Shown here piece by piece: positions 37,890-45,434 of a stretch of DNA of 64,000 nucleotides. The stretch is from the NCBI RefSeq assembly GCF_900109175.1, contig NZ_FNZE01000002.1:186001-250000 (forward strand). Reading direction: 5' to 3'. Made by a program: the position numbers and the translations under genes. The notes beneath the pieces are model-generated. The model made no database searches and was not told the DNA's origin. It worked only from the letters and a program-made list of their open reading frames with translations. The first letter of the stretch is position 1, and every line of letters begins with the position of its first letter. The DNA comes from Pseudomonas linyingensis. Its GTDB lineage: Bacteria > Pseudomonadota > Gammaproteobacteria > Pseudomonadales > Pseudomonadaceae.

Positions 37890-39227
37890 TCAGAACATGG
37901 TGGCCATGATCAGTTGGGCATAGACGTTGGTGTCGTCGTTGCCAAGCTGGGTGCCGCCGTTGCTGGCGTCCGCTTCCGGCTTGTAGAAACCGAGGACCGG
38001 CATGACGAACAGGTGCTCGCTGACGCCCCATTCGGCGTATAGATTCAGCTCCCGGCCGTCCAGGTTGAGGCGGTTGTCGGTATCCAGGGTGTCGAAGTCG
38101 TAGAGCAGCGCACCGACGCTGAGGTTCTCCAGTGGCGAGGCCTTGAGGCCGACATGGTGGATCTGGGTGTTGTTGTTGAACGGCCCGGCATAGTTCGACG
38201 CCACCTCGCCCTGGAACCAGGTCCCCAGCGCGCGGCCGTTGCCGTAGAACAGCGGATCGTAGGTTTCCGAGAAGCGGCTGTAGCGGTAGTTGACACTGGG
38301 CGACCAGGGCAGGTCGGCGAAGGTCCAGCCGGCCTCCAGATACCAGGCATTCTCGTCGTCGCCATGGCGGTCCTGATGGGCGTATTCACCGGCGAGGAAC
38401 AGGTTGTCGACGCCGGCATTGCCCTGGCCGCGCAGGCTGTAGGTCCTGATGCCCTTGCGGCCGACGAAGTCGAACTCCTCGTCGGTATCCAGCACATCGA
38501 GGTAGGTCAGGCCCACGGTGCCCTTGTCGGTCACCTGCTCCAGGGTGGCGACCGCCATCTCGGCCTTGCCCTGGGCGCGGTTGTCGGACTTCAGCCACAT
38601 CAGGTCGCCGCGCAGGCCCTGCTCGCCGCCCAGACGCAGCACGGCGGTCTGGTCGAACGCCTTGCGCGCGGTCAGGTAGTAGGCGCCGCCGCGATCCAGC
38701 ATGCCGTCGGCGATCTCGTCGCCAAGGTTGAGGGCATCTCCGGAAACCAGGAAGCCGTCGCCGATGACGATGTTCTGCCGGCCGAAGGACAGGTCCACGC
38801 CGTTCTCGCCGAGCGCCGCGAAGCGCTGGCCGGAGCGCCAGCCCAGATAGGCGTCCTCGACCTTGGTGGTGCGTTCGCTGCCGTTGCTCCAGCCGGCGGC
38901 GTCGCCGTCGCCGAAGGTGGCCGAACTCACCCAGTTGAGCTTGCCGTAGAGCTGGTCGCCGGCGGCGGAGAGGCCCTGGCTGCCGCTCACCCCGTACTTG
39001 AAATAGGCCTCCTGCCAGGCGGCCGAGCCTTCTCCCAGGGTGCCGGATTGCGCATAGCTCTCGGCGCTGTGGAACACGCCGAAGGCGGCTTCGAGATCGG
39101 CACTGAGCTGGCTGTCGCCCTGGGCGTAGAGTTCGTAGGCCCAGCTGGCGGGGGCGCTGGCCAGCAGGCTGAGCAGGGTGGCGGCGCGAATGGCCCGCGC
39201 CAGAGGTTTCTTGCGTGGCTTGCTCAT
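37890..39227 (-). CDS. Outer-membrane porin, paralog 3
   Basis: A 445-residue beta-barrel of the same family as the other two porins here. Signal peptide cut near SWA-YELY (residue 30); C-terminal Phe. Shared blocks include [22 protein letters not shown] and [12 protein letters not shown] precedes the ATG. It follows the SnoaL-like gene by 161 bases with no terminator or TGGCAG-N7-CAAG site in between, so it is probably part of the amine oxidase operon. Confidence 0.8.
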   Translation of the reverse strand: MSKPRKKPLARAIRAATLLSLLASAPASWAYELYAQGDSQLSADLEAAFGVFHSAESYAQSGTLGEGSAAWQEAYFKYGVSGSQGLSAAGDQLYGKLNWVSSATFGDGDAAGWSNGSERTTKVEDAYLGWRSGQRFAALGENGVDLSFGRQNIVIGDGFLVSGDALNLGDEIADGMLDRGGAYYLTARKAFDQTAVLRLGGEQGLRGDLMWLKSDNRAQGKAEMAVATLEQVTDKGTVGLTYLDVLDTDEEFDFVGRKGIRTYSLRGQGNAGVDNLFLAGEYAHQDRHGDDENAWYLEAGWTFADLPWSPSVNYRYSRFSETYDPLFYGNGRALGTWFQGEVASNYAGPFNNNTQIHHVGLKASPLENLSVGALLYDFDTLDTDNRLNLDGRELNLYAEWGVSEHLFVMPVLGFYKPEADASNGGTQLGNDDTNVYAQLIMATMF

Positions 39228-39388
39228 GGAGGCTTCTCCTTGGTGCCCATCCGGTCGGGCTGCGACCGGGGCTTTCTTGTGTGTGGTGGAGAACGTTTGG
39301 CGATCCGCGCGCAGCCGCCGTCGCGACAGGCCATGGCCTGCCGACGTCGGTCGCGCGGGATGTGCTGGATGAGTGGTGCGGTGGGAGG

Positions 39389-39844
39389 TTATTGCGGGAT
39401 TTCGCCAGAGGCGTACATGTCCGCCACCACCCGCCAGCCCTGCGGCGTCTGCTTCCAGACGAACAGGCTCTTCATCTTGAACGGCTCGCCTTCGTTGGGC
39501 ACGACCGTCCAGGTCACCCAGCTGTAGGCGCTGTCCTTGTCCAGTGCGGTGACGCGGTTGAGGGCGATGTCGGCGCTCTTGCTGTCCTTGACCAGTGATT
39601 CGACCAGCTCGGTGAGCTGTGCGGTCCCGGTATACAGCGTCGGGGTCTGCTCGCCGGTGATCTCGGTTTCCGGCACATAGGTCTCGGCGACGATGCCAGC
39701 GGCATCCTTCTGGCCCCACTTGGTCTCGACCACGTCGAGGCGTTCGCGCAGGGCTTGGGTCAGGTCAGCCTGGCTGCCGGCCAGCGCCAGTTGGCTGCTG
39801 GCGGCCAAGAGCAGGCCGGCCAGGATGTTGTTGAACTTGTTCAT
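39389..39844 (-). CDS. SnoaL-like/DUF4440 periplasmic protein
   Basis: A 151-residue protein with a signal peptide (cut near ALA-GSQ, residue 22) and an NTF2-like cone fold typical of SnoaL/DUF4440 proteins (WVTWTVVPNEG, FKMKSLFVWKQTPQGWRVVADMY pattern, given here in parts). Function unknown; in this place it could bind the amine, the aldehyde or an accessory factor. Its start is four bases after the cytochrome stop, so the genes are cotranscribed. Confidence 0.8.
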   Translation of the reverse strand: MNKFNNILAGLLLAASSQLALAGSQADLTQALRERLDVVETKWGQKDAAGIVAETYVPETEITGEQTPTLYTGTAQLTELVESLVKDSKSADIALNRVTALDKDSAYSWVTWTVVPNEGEPFKMKSLFVWKQTPQGWRVVADMYASGEIPQ

Positions 39845-39848
39845 CGGG

Positions 39849-40229
39849 TCACTCCTTGGGGCTCAGCGATTGCAGGAAGAGGATCAGCGACTGGCGGTCT
39901 TCGGCCTTCTTCAGGCCGGAGAAGGGCATGGTGGTGCCCGGAAGCGCGGTCGCCGGGGAGGTCAGAAAGGCATCCAGCCCCTCGGCGCTCCAGCTGCCGG
40001 CACTGCCGCTCATGGCGGCGGAGTAGGCGAAGCCCTCGGCCGAGCCGATCTTGCGACCGACCACGCCCTGCAGGTTGGGACCGACGGCATGGCCTGCCGC
40101 CGCATCGCTGTTGTGACAGATCGCGCACTTGGTCTGGAACAGCGTCTGGCCACGCTCGAGGCTGGCTTCGGCCTGGGCTTGCGAAGCCGCGGCGAACAGC
40201 GCCGCGAAGAGTAGGACTGCGCGGATCAT
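39849..40229 (-). CDS. Small class I cytochrome c
   Basis: A 126-residue exported monoheme cytochrome. Signal peptide cut near AQA-EAS (residue 20), heme site CAICH with the axial Met in TTMPFSG. Its ATG overlaps the stop of the amine oxidase gene by four bases. The pairing suggests that it takes electrons from the oxidase, as CycN does for the flavin-dependent nicotine dehydrogenase NicA2 of P. putida. Confidence 0.92.
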   Translation of the reverse strand: MIRAVLLFAALFAAASQAQAEASLERGQTLFQTKCAICHNSDAAAGHAVGPNLQGVVGRKIGSAEGFAYSAAMSGSAGSWSAEGLDAFLTSPATALPGTTMPFSGLKKAEDRQSLILFLQSLSPKE

Positions 40230-41686
40230 GCCTTGCCCCCGTTGAGCTGCTTGAACACGTTGTGGGCGGTTTCCACCCCGCTCTGGATCGCGCCGTCGAT
40301 GAAGCCGCGCCAGCCGTTGGCGCTGTCGGCGCTGGCGAAGTGGATCGGGCCTTCCGCCGTGCGCAGCGCCTCCAGGCTGTCGCTGAGCATGCCCGGCCGG
40401 TACCAGCACCAGGTGCCCTTCGAGTAGGGATCGACCGTCCACTCGTAGCCGAACACGGCGACCACCTCGGCGCCGGGGATCAGCTGGCGGACCGCCAGCT
40501 GGACCTGCTCCTCGTCGTTCTGGTCCAACCCACCGGGCGGGCCGAAGCAGACCAGCAGGGTACCGTCGTCGCGCTCCTGCTCGGTCCACATCTGGGTGAT
40601 CGGGCTCGGGTAGGGCGCCATGCCGATCCATTTGCCGATCTTCTGCTTGATGTGGATGTAGCACTTGTAGCCGGTGCCGGTATGGCCGGCTTGGGCCGCC
40701 TTGACCTTCTGCGCCGACAGACCGGGGGTGAAGGCGATGGAGGACAGCACGTTCTGCGGCACGGCGCAGATCACCGCACCGGCGCTGTAGCTGTCGCCCT
40801 TGGCGGTGGTCACGACGCTGCGCCCGCCCTGGGTGGCGACCGCCTTGACCGGGGTGGACAGCAGAAGTTGGGCGTCGCCGTCACCGATGATCGCGTGCGC
40901 CAGCGCGCCGGTGCCTTCGGCGATCTTGTAGCGGGCGAGCTTGTCGAACATCAGGAACATGTCGTAGTCGCCCAGCGACCACCAGCGCAGCATGTCGATG
41001 AATGCCCCCTGGCTGGGGTCGTTGTGGCAGTTGATGGTGAGCTGGACGTTGAGCAGGTCGCGCATTTCCCGGGAGATCTTCATCTGCTCCAGGCGCTGCA
41101 TCAGCGACAGCCGATCCCATTCGCGGACCTTGTCACGGGCCAGGAAGGGCTCGTAGGGCCGCGGGAATACCGTACGACCGCCCGCCTCGTCGACGTTGCA
41201 GTAGTCGGCCATGGCCTTGCCGATCTGCGGCCAGATTTCCATGGACGGGGCACTCTTGAGCTTGCCGTCGGTGATCCAGGCGGTGGTGTCGGCGGCGGCG
41301 CCGGGGGATTCGGTGATGCCCAGGCCGTAGCGGGTCACCTCGTTCCAGACGAAGCCCTGGCTCCAGTGGATCCAGGTGCCGCCCAGTTCGACGTGCTTGC
41401 CGCCGTACTCGCTGGTGAAGGTGCGGCCACCGATACGGTTGCGCGCTTCCAGCACCAGGGTCTTCATGCCGCGCAGGGCGCAGTCGCGCGCGGCGGTCAG
41501 GCCGGCCATGCCGCCGCCGATGACGATCACGTCGAAGTGGTCACCCGGCTTGGGCGGCTCCTTGCGGCCCTTTTCGACCCGTTCCTGGCCGGCGGCGATC
41601 GCATTGGCCGCCAGGGCGCTGGTCGCCATGAGTACGCCGGCATTCCTGAGGAACTGCCGTCGGGAGTTGTTGGTTGCGTTGGTCAT
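40226..41686 (-). CDS. Tat-exported flavin amine oxidase/dehydrogenase
   Basis: A 486-residue flavin monoamine oxidase family protein. A Tat signal is clear: SRRQFLRN at residues 8-15, then a hydrophobic stretch to about 33. The FAD motif VIVIGGGMAGLTAARD begins near 54, and the ARNRIGGRTFTSEYGG and ELGGTWIHW blocks are kept. It should oxidise a primary or secondary amine in the periplasm and resembles NicA2-type enzymes that donate electrons to cytochrome c rather than O2. The ATG at 41686 has AGGAG upstream; an earlier in-frame codon is less likely. It heads the operon with cytochrome c, SnoaL-like protein, porin 3 and TatA. Confidence 0.9.
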   Translation of the reverse strand: MTNATNNSRRQFLRNAGVLMATSALAANAIAAGQERVEKGRKEPPKPGDHFDVIVIGGGMAGLTAARDCALRGMKTLVLEARNRIGGRTFTSEYGGKHVELGGTWIHWSQGFVWNEVTRYGLGITESPGAAADTTAWITDGKLKSAPSMEIWPQIGKAMADYCNVDEAGGRTVFPRPYEPFLARDKVREWDRLSLMQRLEQMKISREMRDLLNVQLTINCHNDPSQGAFIDMLRWWSLGDYDMFLMFDKLARYKIAEGTGALAHAIIGDGDAQLLLSTPVKAVATQGGRSVVTTAKGDSYSAGAVICAVPQNVLSSIAFTPGLSAQKVKAAQAGHTGTGYKCYIHIKQKIGKWIGMAPYPSPITQMWTEQERDDGTLLVCFGPPGGLDQNDEEQVQLAVRQLIPGAEVVAVFGYEWTVDPYSKGTWCWYRPGMLSDSLEALRTAEGPIHFASADSANGWRGFIDGAIQSGVETAHNVFKQLNGGKA

Positions 41687-41783
41687 TGTTGTTCTCCTCG
41701 CCACCCGTCAAAACCGTGGGTACGGCCGGCCCGAAATCAGGCCGGTGGTAGGGAACAAGAATGGAAGAAACGCCAGCGGATGT

Positions 41784-41822
41784 TTTGCACGATCCGGCCA
41801 TTTTGCTTGACCGGATCTGCCA
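41784..41822 (-). promoter_or_regulatory. Tandem TGGCAG-N7-CAAG operator of the amine oxidase operon
   Basis: On the minus strand an exact site (41822-41806) and a weaker one (TGGCCG-N7-CAAA, 41800-41784) lie 22 bp apart; a -10-like ATTCTT follows about 22 bases on (41762-41757) and the gene starts 98 bases downstream of the near site. Confidence 0.68.
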
Positions 41823-41843
41823 GTGCGGGCGGTGAATGGCGGA

Positions 41844-42815
41844 TCAGCCGTCGCTGTCGCCGGCGAGCTGGCGCTGACGATAGAGGCGCGGCGAGACGCC
41901 GTACTTCTGCTTGAAGGTGCGCGAGAAGTGGCTCAGGTCGGAGAAGCCGGCGCGGTCGGCGATCAGCGAGATCGGCCGGTCGTCACGGCTCTCGGTCAGG
42001 CTGATGGCGCAGCGCTCCAGCCGGCGGTCGAGGACGTAGCGGCTGAGGCTCAGGCCGGCCTGGGCGAACAGGCGGTACAGGGTGCGTTCGGACACGCAGA
42101 GCTCCCGGGCCACCGCCACTGCCGAGATGTGCCCCTGATCGAGGCTGGCGTCGATGAAGGCCGTCGCCTTGCGCAGCAGGTGCTGGTTCTGCTGCGGGGA
42201 GTCGCCGAGCTCGGTGATGCAGGCGACCGGCTTGAGCAGGGCGGCCAGTGCCTCAAGAAAGGCCAACTCCTCCTCGCGCTCCGGTTTCTCAAGAGACAGG
42301 GCGGAGGCTGCCAGCAGGGTGATCATCCGGCTGACCTTGAGGTCGGCGGGGATGCGCTGGCCGCTGCGGACCGGCTTGTGGCGGAACACGTCGTCCACCA
42401 GATGGCGCGGCAGGATGATCGACAGCTGCTGGGAGATGCCGTGGTAGTAGAAATCGCTGGGCTGGCTGGCGTCCAGCAGGATCAGGTCGCCCGTTCCCAG
42501 GTCGGCATCTTCGCTGTTCTGGCACATTCTGGAGCGGCCGCGCTGCTGCATCACCAGGTAGAAGAAGTCCTGGTCGTCGCGGCTGGCGTCCTTGCGCTGG
42601 CGGTAGATGTGCTCGCAATTGGTGGTGATGTAGGAAGTGGACAACGAGCCCGGAGCGGTGACCGGAACCACCTTGCCGACGAAGGCGTGGCGGTCGAAGG
42701 CGCGCGATTTGACCGGATGGAAGGCGCCGCACGAGGTGCTCAGGGCGTTGGCCCAGGCGTCGAAGTCGTCGGGGTTGAGAGGGTTCGGGCCGGTAGCAAG
42801 CTCTGGTGCGTGCAT
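41844..42815 (-). CDS. AraC-family activator, FeaR type, second copy
   Basis: A 323-residue regulator with a FeaR-like sensor domain (about 30-195) and a C-terminal double helix-turn-helix (CVSERTLYRLF and AGFSDLSHFSRTFK). The ATG at 42815 gives MHAPELATG; upstream codons in frame look non-coding. Its stop lies 22 bases from the operator of the amine oxidase operon, so it is a direct rival to the gene at 21128 as activator of the TGGCAG-N7-CAAG regulon. The recognition helices differ between the two (for example RAFKKQLELSP against RTFKQKYGVSP), so each may also serve its own sites. Confidence 0.9.
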   Translation of the reverse strand: MHAPELATGPNPLNPDDFDAWANALSTSCGAFHPVKSRAFDRHAFVGKVVPVTAPGSLSTSYITTNCEHIYRQRKDASRDDQDFFYLVMQQRGRSRMCQNSEDADLGTGDLILLDASQPSDFYYHGISQQLSIILPRHLVDDVFRHKPVRSGQRIPADLKVSRMITLLAASALSLEKPEREEELAFLEALAALLKPVACITELGDSPQQNQHLLRKATAFIDASLDQGHISAVAVARELCVSERTLYRLFAQAGLSLSRYVLDRRLERCAISLTESRDDRPISLIADRAGFSDLSHFSRTFKQKYGVSPRLYRQRQLAGDSDG

Positions 42816-42948
42816 GGTGGTATTCCGCGTGGTGTTGATGCCGGCATCCTGGCTGCCAGGGAAAAGGAGGCTTTTTCGACAGTAGCACCTGGGGTGCGGG
42901 GCAGACCAGAGGGCGCTGGCCGGCAGCGTGCAGGCCAGCGCCACCGGA

Positions 42949-44187
42949 TCACTCGCCCACGGCGATACGCACATGCTGCTTGCGCCCGGCCGACAGCCGC
43001 CACTCGTTGCCGTCGCCGCCCAGCAGCTGGTCGGCGTCGCTCACCGCCACGCCGTCCAGGCGCAGGCCGCCGCCGGCGGCCAGGCGGCGCGCGGCGCTGC
43101 GCGAGGCGGCCAGGCCCGCTTCCACCGCCAGTTCGGCGAGGCTGACCCCGGCGGCCAGTCGCGCGCGGCTGATCGGCAGGGTCGGCAGGCCCTCGGCGGC
43201 GCTGGCACCGTCGAACACCCCGCGCGCGGCGTTGGCCGCCGCCTCGGCGGCTGCCGCGCCGTGGGCCAGGCGGGTGGCCTCGTTGGCCAGGATGATCTTC
43301 GCCTCGTTGAGTTCGGCGCCCTGCAGGGCGCCGAGGCGGCGCACCTCGTCCATCGGCAGCTCGCTGAACAGGGCGAGGAAGCGGCCGACGTCGCGGTCGT
43401 CGCAGTTGCGCCAGAACTGCCAGAAGTCGAACGGCGCCAGGCGCTCGGCGTTCAGCCACACCGCGCCCTGCGCCGACTTGCCCATCTTGCGGCCGTCGCT
43501 GGTGGCCAGCAGCGGCATGGTCAGGCCGTACAGCTGCGGGCCGTCCTGGCGGCGCGACAGCTCGACGCCGTTGATGATGTTGGCCCACTGATCGGCGCCG
43601 CCGACCTGCAGGGTGCAGCCGTGGCGGCGCGCCAGCTCGGTGAAGTCGTAGGCTTGCAGCAGGGTGTAGCCGAACTCGAGGAACGACAGCGAATGCTCCA
43701 GGCGGCTGCGGATGGCGTCGTAGGTGAGCAGGCGGTTGACGCTGAAATGGCGGCCGACCAGGTTGAGAAAGTCGAGGTAGCCGAGGCCGTCCAGCCAGTC
43801 GGCGTTGTTCACCACGGCGGCGTCCTGCGCGCCGTCGCCCAGATGCAGGTAGCGCCGGAAGGCGCTCTCGATGCCGGCGATGTTGGCGGCGATGGTCGCC
43901 TCGTCGAGCACCGGCCGGCTGCTGTCGCGGAAGCTCGGGTCGCCGATGCGCGTGGTGGCCCCGCCGATCAACAGCAGCGGCCGGTGCCCGGACTTCTGCA
44001 GCCAGCGCATCAGCATCAGGCCCTGCAGGTGGCCGACGTGCAGACTGTCGGCGGTGGCATCGAAGCCGAGGTAGGCGGTCAGCGGGCCAGCGGCCAGGGC
44101 GGCGCGCAGGCCGTCGGCGTCGGTGCTCTGGTGGATGAAGCCACGCTCTTCGAGCAGGGCCAGCAGGTCGGTATCAGGATGGGGCAT
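42949..44187 (-). CDS. tyrS: Tyrosyl-tRNA synthetase
   Basis: A 412-residue class I synthetase. The HIGH motif is HVGHLQG (about 50-56) and the KMSKS motif KMGKS (about 231); [10 protein letters not shown] and a C-terminal S4-like RNA-binding domain are present. It charges tRNA-Tyr in the cytosol. Pseudomonads can have two TyrRS genes (tyrS and tyrZ); by length and motif this looks like the tyrS type. A leader peptide with tyrosine codons precedes it, and it lies among genes for aromatic amine and hydroxyphenylacetate use, an odd place for a housekeeping synthetase. Confidence 0.94.
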   Translation of the reverse strand: MPHPDTDLLALLEERGFIHQSTDADGLRAALAAGPLTAYLGFDATADSLHVGHLQGLMLMRWLQKSGHRPLLLIGGATTRIGDPSFRDSSRPVLDEATIAANIAGIESAFRRYLHLGDGAQDAAVVNNADWLDGLGYLDFLNLVGRHFSVNRLLTYDAIRSRLEHSLSFLEFGYTLLQAYDFTELARRHGCTLQVGGADQWANIINGVELSRRQDGPQLYGLTMPLLATSDGRKMGKSAQGAVWLNAERLAPFDFWQFWRNCDDRDVGRFLALFSELPMDEVRRLGALQGAELNEAKIILANEATRLAHGAAAAEAAANAARGVFDGASAAEGLPTLPISRARLAAGVSLAELAVEAGLAASRSAARRLAAGGGLRLDGVAVSDADQLLGGDGNEWRLSAGRKQHVRIAVGE

Positions 44188-44211
44188 TGCAGTCTCCAGG
44201 CGGGAAGGCGA

Positions 44212-44303
44212 AACGCCTGAGGAGACTTTGGGATCGACCCGGTCCGCCTCAGGCGGATCGGGTGGCGCACACGCCTACCGCCTCGGTGAGGTGCGGTAGG
44301 CGT
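44212..44303 (-). promoter_or_regulatory. Attenuator-like hairpins before tyrS
   Basis: On the minus strand an 11-bp perfect stem (44303-44293 / 44281-44271) spans the tyrosine codons of the leader and its stop. A second hairpin (CCGATCCGCC and its GGCGGACCGG partner, about 44264-44240) follows. CGCCTGAGG (44255-44247) can instead pair with CCTCAGGCG (44222-44214) near the tyrS start, so two exclusive folds exist. No long T-run is seen, so control could act on transcription or on access to the ribosome binding site. Confidence 0.6.
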
Positions 44304-44337
44304 AATAGCGGGCGCGGGAATTCGTTAACAGATTCAT
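44275..44337 (-). CDS. tyrS leader peptide with tyrosine codons
   Basis: A 20-codon open frame, MNLLTNSRARYYAYRTSPRR, placed 87 bases before tyrS. Three of four consecutive codons (residues 11-14, YYAY) are tyrosine, a rare amino acid in such short random frames. It overlaps the first arm of a strong hairpin, the layout of ribosome-mediated attenuation. The predicted transcription start is at or next to its ATG, so it may be read from a nearly leaderless mRNA. Stalling for lack of charged tRNA-Tyr would raise synthetase expression. Confidence 0.7.
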   Translation of the reverse strand: MNLLTNSRARYYAYRTSPRR

Positions 44338-44344
44338 GGTTGCC

Positions 44345-44373
44345 ACTCTAGCGGTGCCGGCGCAGCGATTCAA
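44345..44373 (-). promoter_or_regulatory. Sigma-70-type promoter of tyrS leader
   Basis: On the minus strand TTGAAT (44373-44368), a 17-base spacer and TAGAGT (44350-44345). The expected start point is about 44338, beside the leader ATG. Confidence 0.6.
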
Positions 44374-44746
44374 GCCCACCGCTGCAGCGGACCGAGAGGC
44401 CGACCTGCGAGAGCTGCGCCCATGTCGGCAAAAGTCCAAGCGGCTTCTCGGCCAATGGCTGCTGAGAAGGTCTGCAGCCCCCTGGAAAGACGGATAAACC
44501 CTTGAAGGCGGGCTTTTTTCGCGTGCAGGTGCTTGCCTGCGGTGCGCTGCCGAGGTGGTTTATTTCATGTAAAGTGCAAGTCAAAGTGCGGAAAAGGTAT
44601 TCTGCAATTTCATTGCGATGTTCATGATCTGGTCATCGTCATCTGCCTAGCACTGCGGCAGCCACGCATTCGACAGCATCCGCCAGCGATGCCGCCGGCC
44701 GCGGGATCCGTCCCGGGCCTTCCACCTTGCGCCAGGAGTAGCAAAC
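44374..44746. other. Intergenic stretch before hpaC
   Basis: No gene is seen in these bases. They should hold the hpaC promoter. AAGTGC occurs twice, 12 bases apart (44572 and 44584), in an AT-richer part, a possible regulator site. No TGGCAG-N7-CAAG pair was found, so hpaC seems to be outside that regulon. AGGAG of hpaC is at its right end. Confidence 0.45.
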
Positions 44747-45253
44747 ATGTCCCAGCAGCTCGATCCCAAGCAGCTCGCCTTCCGTAACGCCATGGCGCAC
44801 ATGAGCGCGGCGGTGAACATCATCACCACCGACGGCGAAGCCGGCCGCTGCGGCATCACCGCCACCGCGGTGTGCTCGGTGACCGATACTCCGCCGACCC
44901 TGATGGTCTGCGTCAACCGCAACAGCGCGATGAACGCGGTGTTCAAGAGCAACGGCCGCCTGTGCGTCAACGTGCTGTCCGGTGCGCAGGAAGAGGCCGC
45001 CAAGCACTTCGCCGGGATGACCGGGGTGGCCATGGACGAGCGCTTCGCCCTCGATCCCTGGACCACCGGCAGCGAAGGCCTGCCGGTGCTGGACGGCGCC
45101 CTGGCCAACCTGCAGGGGCGCATCGTCGAGACCCAGGAAATCGGCACCCACTCGGTACTGCTGGTGGAGCTGGACGACATCCACGTGCGCGACGAGGGCG
45201 ACAGCCTGGTGTACTTCAGCCGCGCGTTCCGTCGCGTCGAGCGCGCCGCCTGA
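44747..45253 (+). CDS. hpaC: 4-hydroxyphenylacetate 3-monooxygenase, reductase component
   Basis: A 168-residue flavin reductase that supplies reduced FAD to HpaB. It follows E. coli HpaC closely, with AAVNIITT, GRCGITATAVCSVTDTPP and HFAGMTG blocks in order. AGGAG lies nine bases upstream of the ATG. The gene is convergent with hpaB instead of being cotranscribed with it, which is unlike the E. coli hpaBC operon. Confidence 0.95.
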   Translation: MSQQLDPKQLAFRNAMAHMSAAVNIITTDGEAGRCGITATAVCSVTDTPPTLMVCVNRNSAMNAVFKSNGRLCVNVLSGAQEEAAKHFAGMTGVAMDERFALDPWTTGSEGLPVLDGALANLQGRIVETQEIGTHSVLLVELDDIHVRDEGDSLVYFSRAFRRVERAA

Positions 45254-45284
45254 GTCACGCGCCGCTCGCGGCGCTGGCAAGATG

Positions 45285-45320
45285 CGCCAAAAGGCCGCTG
45301 CTTTCAGCGGCCTTTTGGCG
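45285..45320 (+). terminator. Long hairpin after hpaC
   Basis: A perfect 16-bp stem (45285-45300 / 45305-45320) with a CTTT loop, 31 bases after the hpaC stop. Likely ends transcription from the hpaC side. Confidence 0.75.
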
Positions 45321-45381
45321 TTCCGGGGAGTCCGCCTTGCCGCGCACCAGGCTCGCCCCGCATCCGCCGCTTTCGCGCCGC

Positions 45382-45419
45382 CAAAACGCAAGAAGCCGGC
45401 CCAAGGGCCGGCTTCTTGC
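45382..45419 (-). terminator. Terminator after hpaB
   Basis: A perfect 15-bp stem (45388-45402 / 45405-45419) beginning 16 bases after the hpaB stop, followed on the minus strand by TTTT. Confidence 0.85.
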
Positions 45420-45434
45420 TGTGCGGGGTAAGTA

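Noticed and set aside
44374-44746. A TGGCAG-N7-CAAG operator before hpaC
   Set aside because: CTTG and TGCC words occur but with wrong spacing and without a tandem partner.
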